A stretch of DNA of 64,000 bases from Panonychus citri (GCF_014898815.1 NW_026515408.1:207715-271714); one strand, 5' to 3'. Shown: positions 33,142-45,900, numbered from the stretch's first letter. Notes: generated by a model from the letters alone, not told the origin. A program made the numbers and translations.

Positions 33142-33990
33142 TTTAACAAATTCAACTTATTCTAGAAAATGAATGAAAATACTAAAAGAAGAACAAATTT
33201 TCATAAACTGGATTAAATTGACTCTTATAATAAGAGTATCTTTAATCAACGTGAGATTTAAAACTGAGTCGATTGGCTGTCACCAGATGGCGAAAGTTTC
33301 TAATTTTCCGACGACAATTCAATTTTTTTTATTGTGTAAAATTGGTTAATTTTAAAGTTTCTCACTTCCCGGTTCATCTGTTTGATTGACTTGTTGCTAC
33401 ATTTACAATTACTTTATTATTATCAACTTGCCATGTAAATGTCGAATTTTGTTCGTCTTCGTTTCACCAAAATGTTCCATTGTTTACAAACTGACCAATC
33501 AAGTAAAACGATGAAAACATGATTTCTCTCATCTGTCATCTCATTTCTCAATAGAAAATGCACAAAAATTTTCTTACCTGTTGACAGATCCAAAAGCTGT
33601 TTGAGATTCGAAAAACAATCAAATATACACGATAAACAATCGTAGGGTAAATCAATTAGTTCCATTTTAACAAATTCAACTTATTCTAGAAAATGAATGA
33701 AAATACTAAAAGAAGAACAAATTTTCATAAACTGGATTAAATTGACTCTTATAATAAGAGTATCTTTAATCAACGTGAGATTTAAAACTGAGTCGATTGA
33801 CTGTCACCAGATGGCGAAAGTTTCTAATTTTCCGACGACAATTCAATTTTTTTTATTGTGTAAAATTGGTTAATTTTACAGTTTCTCACTTCCCGGTTCA
33901 TCTGTTTGATTGACTTGTTGCTAAATTTACAATTACTTTATTATTATCAACTTGCCATGTAAATGTCGAATTTTGTTCGTCTTCGTTTCA
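32942..33990 (-). repeat. Tandem duplication, period 524 bp, carrying F-box exons
   Basis: The block holding exon 2, intron 1, F-box exon 1 and its upstream flank is repeated at exactly 524 bp: 'ttccattgtt' occurs at 32951, 33475 and 33999. The second unit (33432-33665) therefore carries another open F-box exon 1 (start at 33665) and exon 2, with no LRR exons of its own except those of FBL13 further downstream. It could serve as an alternative 5' end for FBL13. Confidence 0.8.
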
Positions 33991-34264
33991 CCAAAATGTT
34001 CCATTGTTTACAAACTGATCAATTATAAAATATGGATTTTAGCTCATTTTATGAAGTTCATATTACGGATCAATCGAAAAGATTCCAACAAATAACGAAA
34101 CACTTAAGTTCCGTTTTTTAGCTAAAATCATTTGCTTATATTTTTTTTGATTCTCCTGAACAAAAGGATATTTTAATTAATCACTTTTCTCAAAAACTAA
34201 AAAAGTTTTTACTCTTTGAACTAATGATTTGAGCCATTTACTGATACAATTAATTGCAAAATCA

Positions 34265-35089
34265 TTTGAAGATTACATGGCGGCTCTTTCATATGCAGAA
34301 CTTCCAGATTTGGCATTTGATGCAAGTAATAACATATTAGATACATTTCTTTGAATATGAAATTATAATCTCTATCTTCCTCATATTCGCTACCTTCAAT
34401 CGAACCTTCGAAATATTTCAAATTTCGGCCGAATTTGTATTTTAAGAAATAACTACGAAGAAAAGGTCGATACAATGTAACCAGGTACTGAGGCTCCCAC
34501 ATGTTTAATCTCATCGACATCAACGTGGCAGCGAGAGCCAAGATGCTCTGGACTTGAGAAAAGACATGGCGCTTCACAAATGAGTCCAATCAACGGTTTT
34601 GAAGTTGACAAAACATTGACCAACATTTTGCAGGTACACATTTTTTCGAGATTATAACATTTGGAGAAAAACTTGAGATTGGGGAACATTTTCGAGACAT
34701 TTACTCTCTCCATCAATTCGACATCGTTCGTATAAAGATGATTGGGAGATGCTGCAAGGTCAGAATCGATATCTTGCTGTGCTGTGGCCACGTTTAAGGA
34801 GAATTGAAAAGATGGCAGAGTTAATATAATCTTTTTGTAATTCACAATGAAATTATCTTATTATTATTAACTTACCATGTAAATGTCGAATTTTGTTCAG
34901 TCTTTGTTTCGCCAAAATGTTCCATTGTTTACAAACTGATCAATGATGAAAATATGAATTTTATTTTATTTCAAGTCAAAAAACCACAAAAATTGTCTTA
35001 CCTGTTGACAGATCCAAAAGTAGTTTAAGATCAGGAATACAATTAAATATACACGATAAACAATCGTAAAGTAAATCAGTCAATTCCAT
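34265..35089 (-). pseudogene. FBL14: F-box/LRR copy lacking one intron, 3' truncated
   Basis: F-box exon 1 (35002-35089, MELTDLLYDCLSCIFNCIPD) and exon 2 are normal. Exons 3 and 4 are joined exactly, with no intron: ...FPNLK runs straight into FFSKCYNLEKMC. Exon 4 has small deletions near 34485-34515 that shift the frame. Exons 5 and 6 are missing below 34265. Confidence 0.75.
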
Positions 35090-35189
35090 TGTATCAAATG
35101 TAATTATTTGTAGAAAAGTTTCTAGTTTTCTAACAATAGTTAAAATGTCTATCCTGATAAGTTCAACTGGAGTTTTATAAAAGAAACGC

Positions 35190-35604
35190 AAAATGCCCCT
35201 AGGCTAATTCGCCCCCAACACGCCGACCAATTTCTTATTTTTAACTTTCAGAGTTAATCCTTGTCGATTAATCGATAAAAGAATAAATCAACATTTACTA
35301 TTCCATTTTCAGAACAGCAATTCAATTAAAAGGCAACCAAAGATTCACAATTAAAAATTGTCTTCTCATAAAAACAACTTTATTTTGGCAATAAAATCCA
35401 ACGAATGAAAACATTTACAGTATCTTTTGATGTGCATAAAAAAAGTCGAAGTGAGCAATAATTCTGCTTAATTAATACGAAACTTCGAAGATCTGTTTTT
35501 CAGTCAAAATCGTTTGCTGATATTTTTTGATTCTTTTGAACTAATAATTAAATAATAATATTTTTATTTATCAAAGATTAAAAGGTTTTTACTGTTCAAA
35601 TAAA
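35190..35604. other. Intergenic duplicated DNA
   Basis: No gene. 35285-35470 matches 31340-31540 and 45890-46090 (blocks around 'gcaaccaaagattcacaatt'). Confidence 0.5.
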
Positions 35605-36000
35605 TGATTTGAAACATTTATTTATTAAAGTAACTAGTAAACAAAACACTTGAAAATTAGAAACCGAATCGTCTTGACGATCTAAAGTTAATAGCAACAA
35701 CAGCAGAGAGCGAAAGAAATGACTGGATCGCGCTTTGAAAAGTATACAAAGCTAATACATGTATAAAGATTGAAAACGCTACTAGTTTATTATTGAGACT
35801 CAGGATAATTTTCACTGTTCATTTAATAAGAAAAACCGAATGTTGATCAAATCCTCATTAGTTATCGGAAACCTCTCCATGAACTGAATGTACACGTTTG
35901 TACAGTTAGAGAACTTGATCATAATACTTTTAATTAGATTCAAGGGTCTGAAAAATAATTTCTGGTCTCTGATGCTGGATGAGCAACAGAATTTGGATTT
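35605..36000 (-). repeat. R73 unit copy 4 and partial extra exon 6
   Basis: R73-like sequence (35605-35845) in which a short deletion breaks the reading frame, followed by an exon-6-like piece (35845-36000). Lies 3' of FBL15. Confidence 0.45.
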
Positions 36001-36061
36001 TAGGTTATGTTGAGTAAAAAAGTTGAAGTGATTAAAAATTCGAGCTTAACTAATACGAATT

Positions 36062-37663
36062 TCAATAAACGTGATTTTGTAAGAATTCATTATCAATCTT
36101 TAAAGGACTTGCAACATCTTCGTTCAATGCAAAGCGAGTATATGAGCGAACCCTGGTTCCATCATTTGCTCGCTCATCGCCACGCAAGATGAAATTTATT
36201 CTTCGATCTGTTGATTTGCAGAATTGATCGAGTGTCCCAATAGTATTTGCATCACCACGATTCTCCCTATTCAAGACAATGAGAGTTAAATTGGGCAAAA
36301 TTTTTATCATCTCGATAAGATGTTCTTTAGTTAGCAACAATTTTCGCATCAAATTAATGTACAGGTTTGTACAATTAGGGAACTTGACCAAAATATTTGG
36401 AATATGCTTGAAACATCCGTTAGTTGGCCCTTTGTGCTGAATAATAAATGCAATCAAAATCAAAATCAAAATAACCAAAATATTAATAAATAAAGCTGAA
36501 AAACTTACTTTGTGTATTTTTAGAACTACATCTTGGACATTCTGATGAGTATGCGAACCAGGAAATCCTTCATCTTTACCCTTGACTTCAAGAATATCCA
36601 AATGTATACTTCGTAAATCAGGGAACAAAGGCAAAAATTGGAAGACGGACGATCTCAATGACATGTCTTCGAATCGAATCTCTTTCCGTTTCATTTTTGG
36701 TAAAGGCCAAAGACGAGGTTTAACTGAGGGCGAAAAAAACGATTAGTATAAATGATCAATAATTTATTTGATATAATTTACTTAATGGGGTTTCCAGATT
36801 CAGAACTTCAAGATTTGGCATTTGCTCCAAGTAGCGACATGATAAATTTATTTCTTCCTCCATGGAATCATAATCTTCATCTTCATTGTAGGACCGTAAG
36901 ACATAACCGTCAAAGTGTTTCAAATTTTGTCCGAATTTATGTTTAAAGAAATAACTGTCTCGAAAAAGTTCATCCAATATATCCATATACTCGAGACTGC
37001 CACAGTGTTTAACAATCTCATCGATATCGACATGACCAGATTGTAGGGAATCATTGCTCGTACAGCATTGATCTACACACATGAGTCCAACCAGCGGTTT
37101 CGCTGTTGATGACAAAATATTGACCATCATTTTACCAGTACATTTTTGACCCAGATAACGACTCAAGGATAAAAACTGGAAAAGTTAAAATTGGAATTAG
37201 ATTAATGAGTAATTTTGTCTCTTATCCTTAAGTAATGATCTCACCTTGAGGTTCGGTAAAAACTGAGAGACATTTACTCTCTCCATTAATCCAACATCAT
37301 CCGTGTAGATGTGATTGTCAGATGAAAAAGGGACATATGATAAATAGGATTCACTAATGACTTGATGAGAAATGATGCAAAAGAAAAACAGAATAAATTT
37401 AACCTTTCCAATGATCGAAATGAACTTGTCTTACCATGTAAATGTCGAATTTTTTTCAATCGCTGTTTCACCAAAATGTTCCATTGTTTACAAACTGACC
37501 AATCAAGTAAAACGATGAAGATGAAAACAAGATTTTATACCATTTCTAAATAGAAAAAGCAGCAAAATTTCTCACCTGTTGACAAATCCAAAAGTTGTTT
37601 AAGATTCGAAAAACAATCAAATATACACGATAAACAATCGTAGGGTAAATCAGTCAATTCCAT
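36062..37663 (-). CDS. FBL15: F-box/LRR protein, intact six-exon gene (415 aa)
   Basis: Exons on the minus strand: 37576-37663, 37435-37494, 37245-37360, 36782-37175, 36509-36723, 36062-36436; GT-AG throughout, phases consistent, no internal stop. F-box: MELTDLPYDCLSCIFDCFSN, LLDLST, VCKQWNIL. LRR blocks: HCGSLEYMDIL, MPNLEVLNL, FPDLRSIHL, FPNCTNLYI, LPNLTLIVL. Acidic stretch in exon 4 (YNEDEDYDSMEEE). Predicted SCF substrate receptor. Its closest relatives here are FBL11 and FBL23. Confidence 0.85.
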
Positions 37664-37734
37664 TTTTACAAATTTAATTATTAATATTTCTATGAAAGTA
37701 AATGAAAGTATGAACACAAATTGATTGTACTTCA

Positions 37735-37795
37735 AAAGAGCCAAAAGGTTTGAGCAAAATTCAAAAGAGCAAAGGATTAAAATAGCAAATCAATT
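37735..37795. mobile_element. Relic of a MULE-type end
   Basis: 'cttcaaaagagccaaaagg...caaaagagcaaagg...aaaatagcaaat' has the same unit structure as the ends of MULE-2. No transposase is nearby, so this is a solo end or deletion derivative. It marks the border between FBL15 and the Rho copy B region. Confidence 0.5.
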
Positions 37796-38175
37796 TCAAG
37801 CAACTTATAATAATCCTTTTAATTTTCAGAATATGTTAAGACAATTAACTTGTTTGTCTCTTAAACATTGATTGTATTGAATTGAATTGATTTAGGTTGA
37901 ATCAATTGTTTTGGTTCGTTTTTCATTGATTTGATTTAAATTGATTTTCAATTAATTCATAATGATGATGATAATTTAATAATTTATTTAGGGTTTATTC
38001 CCAATTGATAAATGTGATAATTTCATCGATTTGGTTTATTTTTTTCTTTATTTGGATTTCAATTCAATTATTACTTATCAGATGTAGTTTATTTAGTGAT
38101 AAATATGGAACTACTATTACATTAGTTGGCATTAGTTATTATTTGTGATTACAAATTTGATTTGTCTCTCTCTCT

Positions 38176-38222
<47 letters not shown>

Positions 38223-38227
38223 CATAG
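37796..38227 (+). other. Intron-like DNA with CT microsatellite
   Basis: No ORF. AT-rich, ending in about 25 CT repeats (38165-38219) and the TTCCCATAG acceptor of the Rho-type exon. Copy A at 20350 has only a short CT run. Confidence 0.6.
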
Positions 38228-39794
38228 ACCAATGTGTTTCTATTATGTTTCAGTGTTGCCAATTTAAATTCCTATCAAAATATTACAACTAAATGGTTTC
38301 CAGAAATCAGGGAACATGCACCGAAAGTCCCGTTCGTTTTGGTTGGAACCAAAAGTGATCTCAGACCTGATGATAAATCCTCATCTCCTTGGTATCGATC
38401 AAAGTGCATCGACTTGACATCTCAATCAAATGGATCTGAGGAAACTTTTATTACCACGGACATGGGTCGTAAAGGACACTCTGCAAAAAATTAGACTTTT
38501 TAGTTAAGAGTTGAGACTTTGTGTATTTGTAGGGCCAAAAATATAAAGTCTAAATATGTTTATCTTTTTCTGGTCTGATCAGTAGTTTTCGAGAAAATCA
38601 AGTTCGAAGTTTAAACTTCAGGTCCCTTTTTCTCAGAAACGATAAATTTTTAGATCATGAAATTTTTATTTTACCGACAACTTTTCATGCCCTTACAGAA
38701 AATTAGATTTGTTTTGGTGAAAAAAATGTCCAAAGTGCTCCGGTCATAATTCCGTTGTATTTAAATAAATGGACCGCGATTAGTCTCTAGTGTCGAGAAT
38801 GATCTGAAACTTATTTCTGAGACTACCCTAATATGGGTTAACATTGTGGATCGAGCACTTTTTCCATTTGATCAACAGTTTTACCGGAATGAGAGAGTGG
38901 CCTTTGATCTTCGAGAACTAATATCTCCGTAAGTACAATACTTAGAAATGTCTGAATAAGTCTAATCATCGTCATTTAACCAAAACTATAAGAATCGATC
39001 GTTTTCTGGTCATGCAGATCGGCCAATTTTGTTATAAATAGTTCGAGAATGTTTAATAAAATAATATTTCATTCGAACAAAAGTTAAAATATTTGGGTGT
39101 TTTTAGTATAACTTTGAATCAGCTATAATCTCAGCTAGAACACACAATTTTTCGAGGTAAAAACAATTCAGACATTTCTAAGTATTGTACTTACGGAGAT
39201 ATTAGTTCTCGAAGATCAAAGGCCACTCTCATTCCGGTAAAACTGTTGATCAAATGGAAAGTGCTCGATCCACAATATTGGGTAGTCAAGTAAGTTCAGA
39301 TCATTCTCGACACAGAGACAAGACAATCATTTATCCAATACAACGGATTATGACCAGGACATTTCACCAAAACATTTTTCTGTGTCTGAAAATGTCAAAA
39401 TAAATGGTTGTCGATAAAAATTTATCGTTTCTGAGAAAAGGGACCTGAAGTTTAAACTTCGAACTTCTCGAAAACTACTGATCAGACCAGAAAGATAAAC
39501 ATATTTAGACTTTATATTTTTGGCCCTACAAATACACAAAGTCTCAACTCTTAACTAAAAAGTCTAATTTTTTGCAGAGTGTCCTTAGCTCGTAAACTGA
39601 ATGCTTCCTGTTACGTTGAATGTTCAGCTAAAAGTCTTGTTGGAATAGAAAATGTAATTTATTTTATTATTTATTCATATGTACAATTTGATCTCAATTG
39701 ACATTTTTTATCATCCAATCTCCAGGTAATTATGGAAGCTATCAAAGCTGGAATTGGTGACGAGGACAAGAAACAACGATGCATAATTATCTAA
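38228..39794 (+). pseudogene. Rho-family GTPase 3' half (copy B), split by a fold-back element
   Basis: Near-identical duplicate of 20382-20837. Coding parts are 38228-38473, 39585-39653 and 39726-39794, separated by the fold-back element 38474-39584 and by the original small intron. The element falls between the codons for GRK and LARKL and brings in stops. The downstream 220 bp also match copy A. No 5' exons are seen. Confidence 0.8.
38474..39584. mobile_element. Fold-back element FB-1 (1111 bp)
   Basis: A long palindrome: GGACACTCTGC... at the left is mirrored by ...GCAGAGTGTCC at the right. Arms of several hundred bases continue inward (for example 38900-38960 against 39165-39240) around a roughly 200-bp centre. 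No ORF codes for a transposase. Compared with copy A, the insertion added no target duplication: the flanks CGTAAA and TTAGCTCG rejoin exactly. Related to the core of FB-2 (52680-53265). Confidence 0.85.
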
Positions 39795-40360
39795 ATTTAC
39801 ATGACGATTTATAATTACCGATCAATCGAAAGGATTCCAGAAAATACAACGAAACTTTGAAGCTCAGTTTTTCAGCTGAAATCATTTGCTGATATTTTTT
39901 TGATTCTCTTGAACAAAAAGATATTTTCATTAATCACTTTTATCGTTTATTCAAATATCATATCAATCAACATCTATTATCTTCATGAATCAATTTTTCA
40001 ATTTTATCAAAGATTAAAAAACTCTTTGACTTGAATGGATTTATTAATGGATTATTTTCCTAAACAAATAAGATTTATCTTAATTGTCCAGACAATTATG
40101 TATATCGGAAACCATTTTTATCTTTTACATTTTGTATTGTATCACTAAATGATTTTTAAAGAACTAACTTCATCTTTATGAGGAGAAAGGCTTTGGAAGA
40201 TAACTTTGAATTAATCATTTGAGACATTTATTGGTTCAATTAACTAGTGAATAGACACTTTAAAGTTTAAAAACTAAAGTGCAGAATTTTCGCTTGTCGT
40301 TACATGTAATAAGAAAAACCGAATATTGAACAATCAATTGATTGAAGAAAAATTGAATTC
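39795..40360. other. Downstream flank shared with Rho copy A
   Basis: 39795-40020 matches 20838-21065. The remainder is intergenic DNA with no gene. 40220-40330 matches 24020-24100. Confidence 0.5.
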
Positions 40361-40366
40361 TTTTCA

Positions 40367-41640
40367 TTAACAACGAAAAAAGCTCCGAATGAATTTGTTT
40401 TCGGTCTTCAAATGATTCGCAACATCTTCGTTCAATGTATATCGTGTATATGATCCAATCCAGGTCGTGCGATTCCATATTCGATCATCGCGAAACAAGT
40501 AAAAGGATATTCGACGACCTGACGATTGACAGAATTTATCGATTATCTCAATAGTATTTGCATCTCCCCAATTCTTTATATTCAAGACTAATAGAGTTAA
40601 ATTGGGCAACATTTTGATTATCTCGATCAAATCCTCATTAGTTATTAAAATATTTCTCAGGAGATAAATGCACAGGTTTGTACAATTAGGAAACTTGACC
40701 ATAATACTTTTAATCAGCTTAAACGATCCGACAGGCAAGTTTTGATGCTGAATGATAAATAAGAATTCGCAATTAAGGTTAATTCATAAAATACCACAGA
40801 AAACTTACTATTCCTTCAATATTAAACGCACAATCTTGGATATTCGGTAAGTATTAGAAACTTCGAAAATTTCATCTTCACCTCTCACTGGTCGAATGCT
40901 AAAAGAAACACATCGCAAATTTGGAAAACGAGATAAGAACTGGAAGGCCAATGTTTTTGTCGATATATTTTCAAAATAGATCTGTTTCAGGTTCATGTTT
41001 TTCGGTAAAGGCCAAAGACGAGGTTCAACTAAGTAAGAAAAAAGTCATTAGTATACCAAATGATTTCAGATAGTAACAAATAAATTAATGTAATTACTTG
41101 GTGGCTCTCTCAGACGCAGAACTTCAAGATTTGGCATTTGTTTCAAGTAGTAACACAGTAGATAGATTTCTTTGAGCATGAAATCATAATCTTTATCTTC
41201 CTCATCGTCGTCGTATCCTTCAATTGAACCTTCAAAATATTTCACATTCTGACCAAATTTCAAGAAATAACTGCCAAGAAAAGGTCGATACAATGAATCA
41301 AGATATTCGAGGCTACCACAGTGCTTAACAATATCGTCGATGTCGACGTGACAGCAAAAGTCTATAGTCATAGGACCCGCGGAAAGACACGGAGCTTCAC
41401 AAATGAGTACAGTCAAAGGTTTCGAAGTTGACAATACATTGACCAACATTTTACAGGTACACGTGGTTTCGAGCGAACCATCTTTCGTGAAAAACTGCGA
41501 GTTCGGTGGAAAAATTGATTAGAAAAGATTTTTTCTTCTTGATAAATGGCTTCACTTTGAGATTTGGAAACATTTGAGCGACATTTACTCTCTCCATCAA
41601 TCCAACATCGTTCGTGTAAAGATGATTGGGAGATGCTGCA
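40367..41640 (-). pseudogene. FBL16: F-box/LRR copy without F-box, exon 5 frameshift
   Basis: Exon 6 (40367-40745) is open and ends NKFIRSFFRC. Exon 5 (about 40810-41020) has a one-base deletion near 40847 and then a stop. Exon 4 (about 41098-41500) is open. Exon 3 (about 41563-41640) is cut, and the sequence passes straight into exon 4 of FBL17. No exon 1 or 2 of its own. Confidence 0.7.
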
Positions 41641-41664
41641 AGGTCAGATTCGAGATAAATTCAT

Positions 41665-42207
41665 AAGACAGTGAGTCCGACCAGTGGATTCGCCGTTGAC
41701 AAAACATTGACCATCATTTTACAAGTGCATGTTTCATACAGCTCCTGACTTAGGGTTAAAAACTGGAAAAGTTTAAATTGGAAATACATGTAAATTGATG
41801 AAACTGAGAGACATTTACTCTCTCCATTAATCCAACATCATCCGTAACCATATGATTATAAGATGAGAAATAGGTAAATGGTAAATTGGATTCATTCGCG
41901 ACTTAATTAATTAGAAGAATGATTCAAAAGAGTAACAGAATTAAATATCCTTTCCAATGATCGAAATGCGTTTGACTTACCATGTAAATGTCGAATTTTT
42001 TTCAGTCGCCGTTTCACCAAAATGTTTCATTGTTTACAAACTGACCAATCAAGTTGAAAACGATGAAAACAAGAATTTAATCTCATTTCTAAATAAAAAA
42101 AGCAAAAAAGTTCTCTTACCTGTTGACAGATTCAAAAGCTGTTCAAGATTCGAAAAAAAAATCAAATTTATACGATAAACAATTATATGGTAATTTACCC
42201 AATTCCA
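41665..42207 (-). pseudogene. FBL17: 5' part of an F-box/LRR gene
   Basis: Start of exon 4 (41665-41765), exon 3 (about 41815-41905), exon 2 (about 41981-42040) and F-box exon 1 (about 42120-42207). Exon 1 is damaged: an A run near 42150 adds bases and brings a stop after FFFES. Duplicate of FBL1. Confidence 0.7.
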
Positions 42208-42689
42208 TTGTAACAAATGTAACTATTTCTAGAAAACAAATGAAATATTGAAGTCTTCAATGCGAAGAGAATATTTTAATCACCAATTAAGTTTCTGTTT
42301 AATTGTAATTGATTTAACTTGTTTTCGTTTCTTAGGTTTATTTCATCCAGTTAATCAACAATCTGCAGAAATTGGATGAAACTGCGGTCAGATTATCTCG
42401 AATAATCAATCTTATTCAACTTATCGATAAGAGATTGAATAAGACTTTTCCTTTTCTAGATGCAAAATTGAATCAATAGATGAACAATAAAGCACAATTA
42501 TCTAAATTCACTTTACGATTTATAATTACCGACCAATCGAAAGGATACCAGAAATAACGAAGCTTCGAAGCTCAGTTTTCAGCTAAAATCATTCGGAGAT
42601 ATTTTTTTATTCTCTTGAATTGATGATTAAATAATATTCTTATTTATCAAAGATTAAAAAAGTTTTTATTGCTCAAATAAATGATTTGA

Positions 42690-43340
42690 AACATTTACAT
42701 GTATTGATTCAAGTAACTAGTAAACAAAACACTTGACAATTAGAAACCGAATCGTCTTGACAATCTAAAGTTAATAGCAACAGCAGGAGAGAGCGAGAGA
42801 TGACTGGATCGCGCTTTGAAAAGTTTAAAAAGCTAATATCAAGATCGAAAACGATACAAGATTATTGGGCCTCAAGATAATTTTCACTGTTCGTTACATT
42901 CAATGAGAAAAACCCAATGTTGAACAATCAATTGATTTAAGATAAATTCAATTCATTTTTTTCGCAACAAAAAAAGTTCCGAATGAATTTGTTGCCGGTC
43001 TTCAAATGATTCGCAACATCTTCGTTCAATGCGTATCGTGTATATAAACCAGTTCTAAGTGTGCAATTTCCATGTGCGAAGCAAGTAAAAGGATATTCAA
43101 CGACCTGTTGATTGACAGAATTTATCAATTGTATCATTGTTGTACATTTAGTATTTGCATCCCCCACGTTTTAAATATCCAAGATAAAAAAGAGTTAAAT
43201 TCGGCAGAATTTTGATCAAATCCTCATTAGTTATCGAAAACCTTTCCATGAACTGAATGCAAACGTTTGTACAATTAAGGAACTTGATCATAATACTTTT
43301 AATTAGATTCAAGGGTCTGAAAGGTAATTTCTGGTCTCTG
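42690..43340 (-). repeat. R73 unit copy 5 and extra exon 6
   Basis: Duplicate of 1785-2487: R73 unit (42690-42915, frame broken by short deletions) and an exon-6-like piece (42937-43340) that includes YALNEDVANHLKTGNKF and the LNLIKSIMIKF region. Confidence 0.5.
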
Positions 43341-43430
43341 TAGCTGGATGAGTAACAAAATTTGAATTTAAGGTTATACTGAGTAAAAAAGTTGAAGTGA
43401 TTAGAAATTCGAGCTTAATTAATACGAATT

Positions 43431-44890
43431 TCAATAAACGTACTTTTGTAAGAATTCATTATCGATCTTTAAAGGACTCGCAACATCTTCGTTCAATGCA
43501 AAGCAAGTATAAGAGCGAGTCCGTCTTGGATCACTTCGGCCATCGCCATACAAGATAAAATTTATTCTTCGACCGACTGATTTACAGAACTTATCGAGTG
43601 TCTCAATAGTATTTGCATCTCCACAATTCTTCCTATTCAAGACAATAAGAGTTAAATTCGGCAAAATTTTGATTATCTCGATAAGATCTTCTTTAGTTAT
43701 CGTCCGTACGAAATCGCTGTACAGGTTTGTACAATTAGGGAACTTGACCAAAATACTTTTAATTGGATTCAGTAATCCGGCGGGTGAGTCTTGATGCTGA
43801 ATGATAAATGTAATTAAAATTAGAATAATAAAAATAAATAAAGATGAAAAACTTACATCGTTTATGTCCAAAACTACATCTTGAACATTCAGATGCGTAT
43901 ACGAATCAGAAAAACCTTTATCCTTGACTTAACGAATATCCAAACGGATAGTTTGTAAATCAGGGAACAAAGGTAAGAACTGGAAGACTGGCGATCTCAA
44001 TGACATGTCTTCGAATCGAATCTCTTTCAGTTTCATTTTTGGTAAAGGCCAAAGACGAGGTTCAACTGATGGCGAAAAAAACGATTAGTATAGATGATCA
44101 ATAACTTATTTGATATTAATATATTTACTTAGTGGTTTTCCCAGATTCAGAACTTCAAGATTTGGCATTTGCTTCAAGTAGCGACATAGTAAACTTATTT
44201 CTTCCTCCATGGAATCATAATCCACATCTTCATCTTCATCTTCATCTTCCTCATCATCGATGCACCATATGATATGACCGTCAAAGTGTTTCAAATTTTG
44301 TCCGAATTTATATTTAAAGAAATAACTTTCAAGAAAATCTTCATCCAATATATTCATATACTCGAGACTGCCACAGTGTTTAACAATCTCATCGACATGG
44401 ACTTGACCAGAGTGTTGGACTATATTGCTGGAACAACATTGAGTTTCACACATAAATCCAACCAGGGGGTTCGCTGTTGATGACAAAATATTGACCATCA
44501 TTTTACCAGTACATTTGTCACCATGAATAGGACTCAGGGATAAAAACTGGAAAAGTTTAAATTGGAAATAAATTGATAAGTCATTTTGTCTCTTATCCCT
44601 AAGCAATGATCTCACCTTGAGGTTCGGTAAAAACTGAGAGACATTAACTCTCTCCATTAATCCAACATCATCCGTGTAGATGTGATTGTCAGATGAAAAA
44701 CGGACACAAGATAAAAAGGCTTCACTAGCGACTTGATAAGAAAAATGATGAACAAGAAAAAAAGAATTAATCTAACCTTTCCAATGATCGAAATGAACTT
44801 GACTTACCATGTAAATGTCGAATTTTTTTCAATCTCTGTTTCACCAAAAAGTTCCATTGTTTACAAACTGACCAATCAAGTAAAACGATG
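43431..44890 (-). pseudogene. FBL18: duplicate of FBL2 that lost its F-box
   Basis: Exons 2 to 6 match FBL2 (2558-3993) closely. Exon 6 (43431-43797) and exon 4 (44131-44544) are open. Exon 5 carries a nonsense change near 43931: GAA of FBL2 is TAA here. About 400 bp that in FBL2 hold exon 1 (4068-4464) are deleted at 44940, so no F-box can be made. Confidence 0.8.
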
Positions 44891-45109
44891 AAGATGAAAA
44901 CAAGATTTTAATCCCATTTCTAAATAGAAAAAGCAACAAAATAATACGAAATAATAATACGAAAAGGGAAAATGAGCCTTACCAAAGGCTTGAAAAAAAA
45001 ATATATTGATGGCTATAATGAAGTCGTAATAGACAATGTGGAAAGAAAAAATTAATGATTTATTTTTAATTAGATGAATGAAAAGATCAAATTGTTAATA
45101 ATTATTAAT

Positions 45110-45190
45110 TGTTAATAAGGTTATAATAATAAGAATTATTATAAGCGGTAGTGTGAACCGCAAACGGTTAATTTGAATTAACTGGGCTCA
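45110..45190 (+). other. Triple hairpin, duplicate copy
   Basis: Copy of 4611-4674 within the duplicated block. Hairpins 1 and 2 are perfect, and the third stem has one changed base. Orphan exon 2 follows at about 45417-45478. Confidence 0.5.
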
Positions 45191-45699
45191 ATATGAGACA
45201 CTGTTGAACAGAATCTGTTAAATAAAGTTACTGTTGTTACATTTTAATCATCACCAATTTAGTTTCTGTTCAATTGCTATTGATTTAACTTTTTTCGTTT
45301 CTTTGGTTAATCTGATCCAGTTAAACAAAAGTCTGTGGAACATGGATAAAGAAACTGCGGTCAGATTATCTTTTTGTAAATCGCAATGAAATTACTTTAT
45401 TATTATCAACTTACCATGTAAATGTCGAATTTTATTCAGTCTTCATTTCGCAAAAATGTTCCATTGTTTACAAACTGATCAATTATAAAATATGAGTTTT
45501 AGCTCATTTTGAAGTATTCGTATGAAGTTCATATTACGGATCAATCGAAAAAATCCCAGCAAATAACGAAACATTTAAGTTCAGTTTTTTAGCTAAAATC
45601 ATTTGCTTATATTTTTTTGATTCTCTTGAACAAAAGGATATTTTCATTAATCACTTTTATCAAAAACTAAAAAAGTTAATAGCAACCGAGAGAGAGGAA

Positions 45700-45900
45700 G
45701 AGACTTAGAATTTAGAATTAAATAAAATTCATAAGATACTACAGAATAGTTACTATTCCAATGTGTAGAGCGCAATCTTGAGTATTCGAATAAGCATTGG
45801 AATTTTCGTGAACATCATCTTTCATCATCGGAACTTTTTCGATACATTTACTCTCTCCATCAATTCGACATCGTTCGTAAATAGATCAACATTTGCTATT
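45700..45900 (-). pseudogene. FBL19: short exon 3/5 relic
   Basis: Pieces of exon 5 (45715-45820) and exon 3 (45840-45890) joined by a deletion, as in FBL12 (30955-31345). No open frame of note. Confidence 0.55.
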
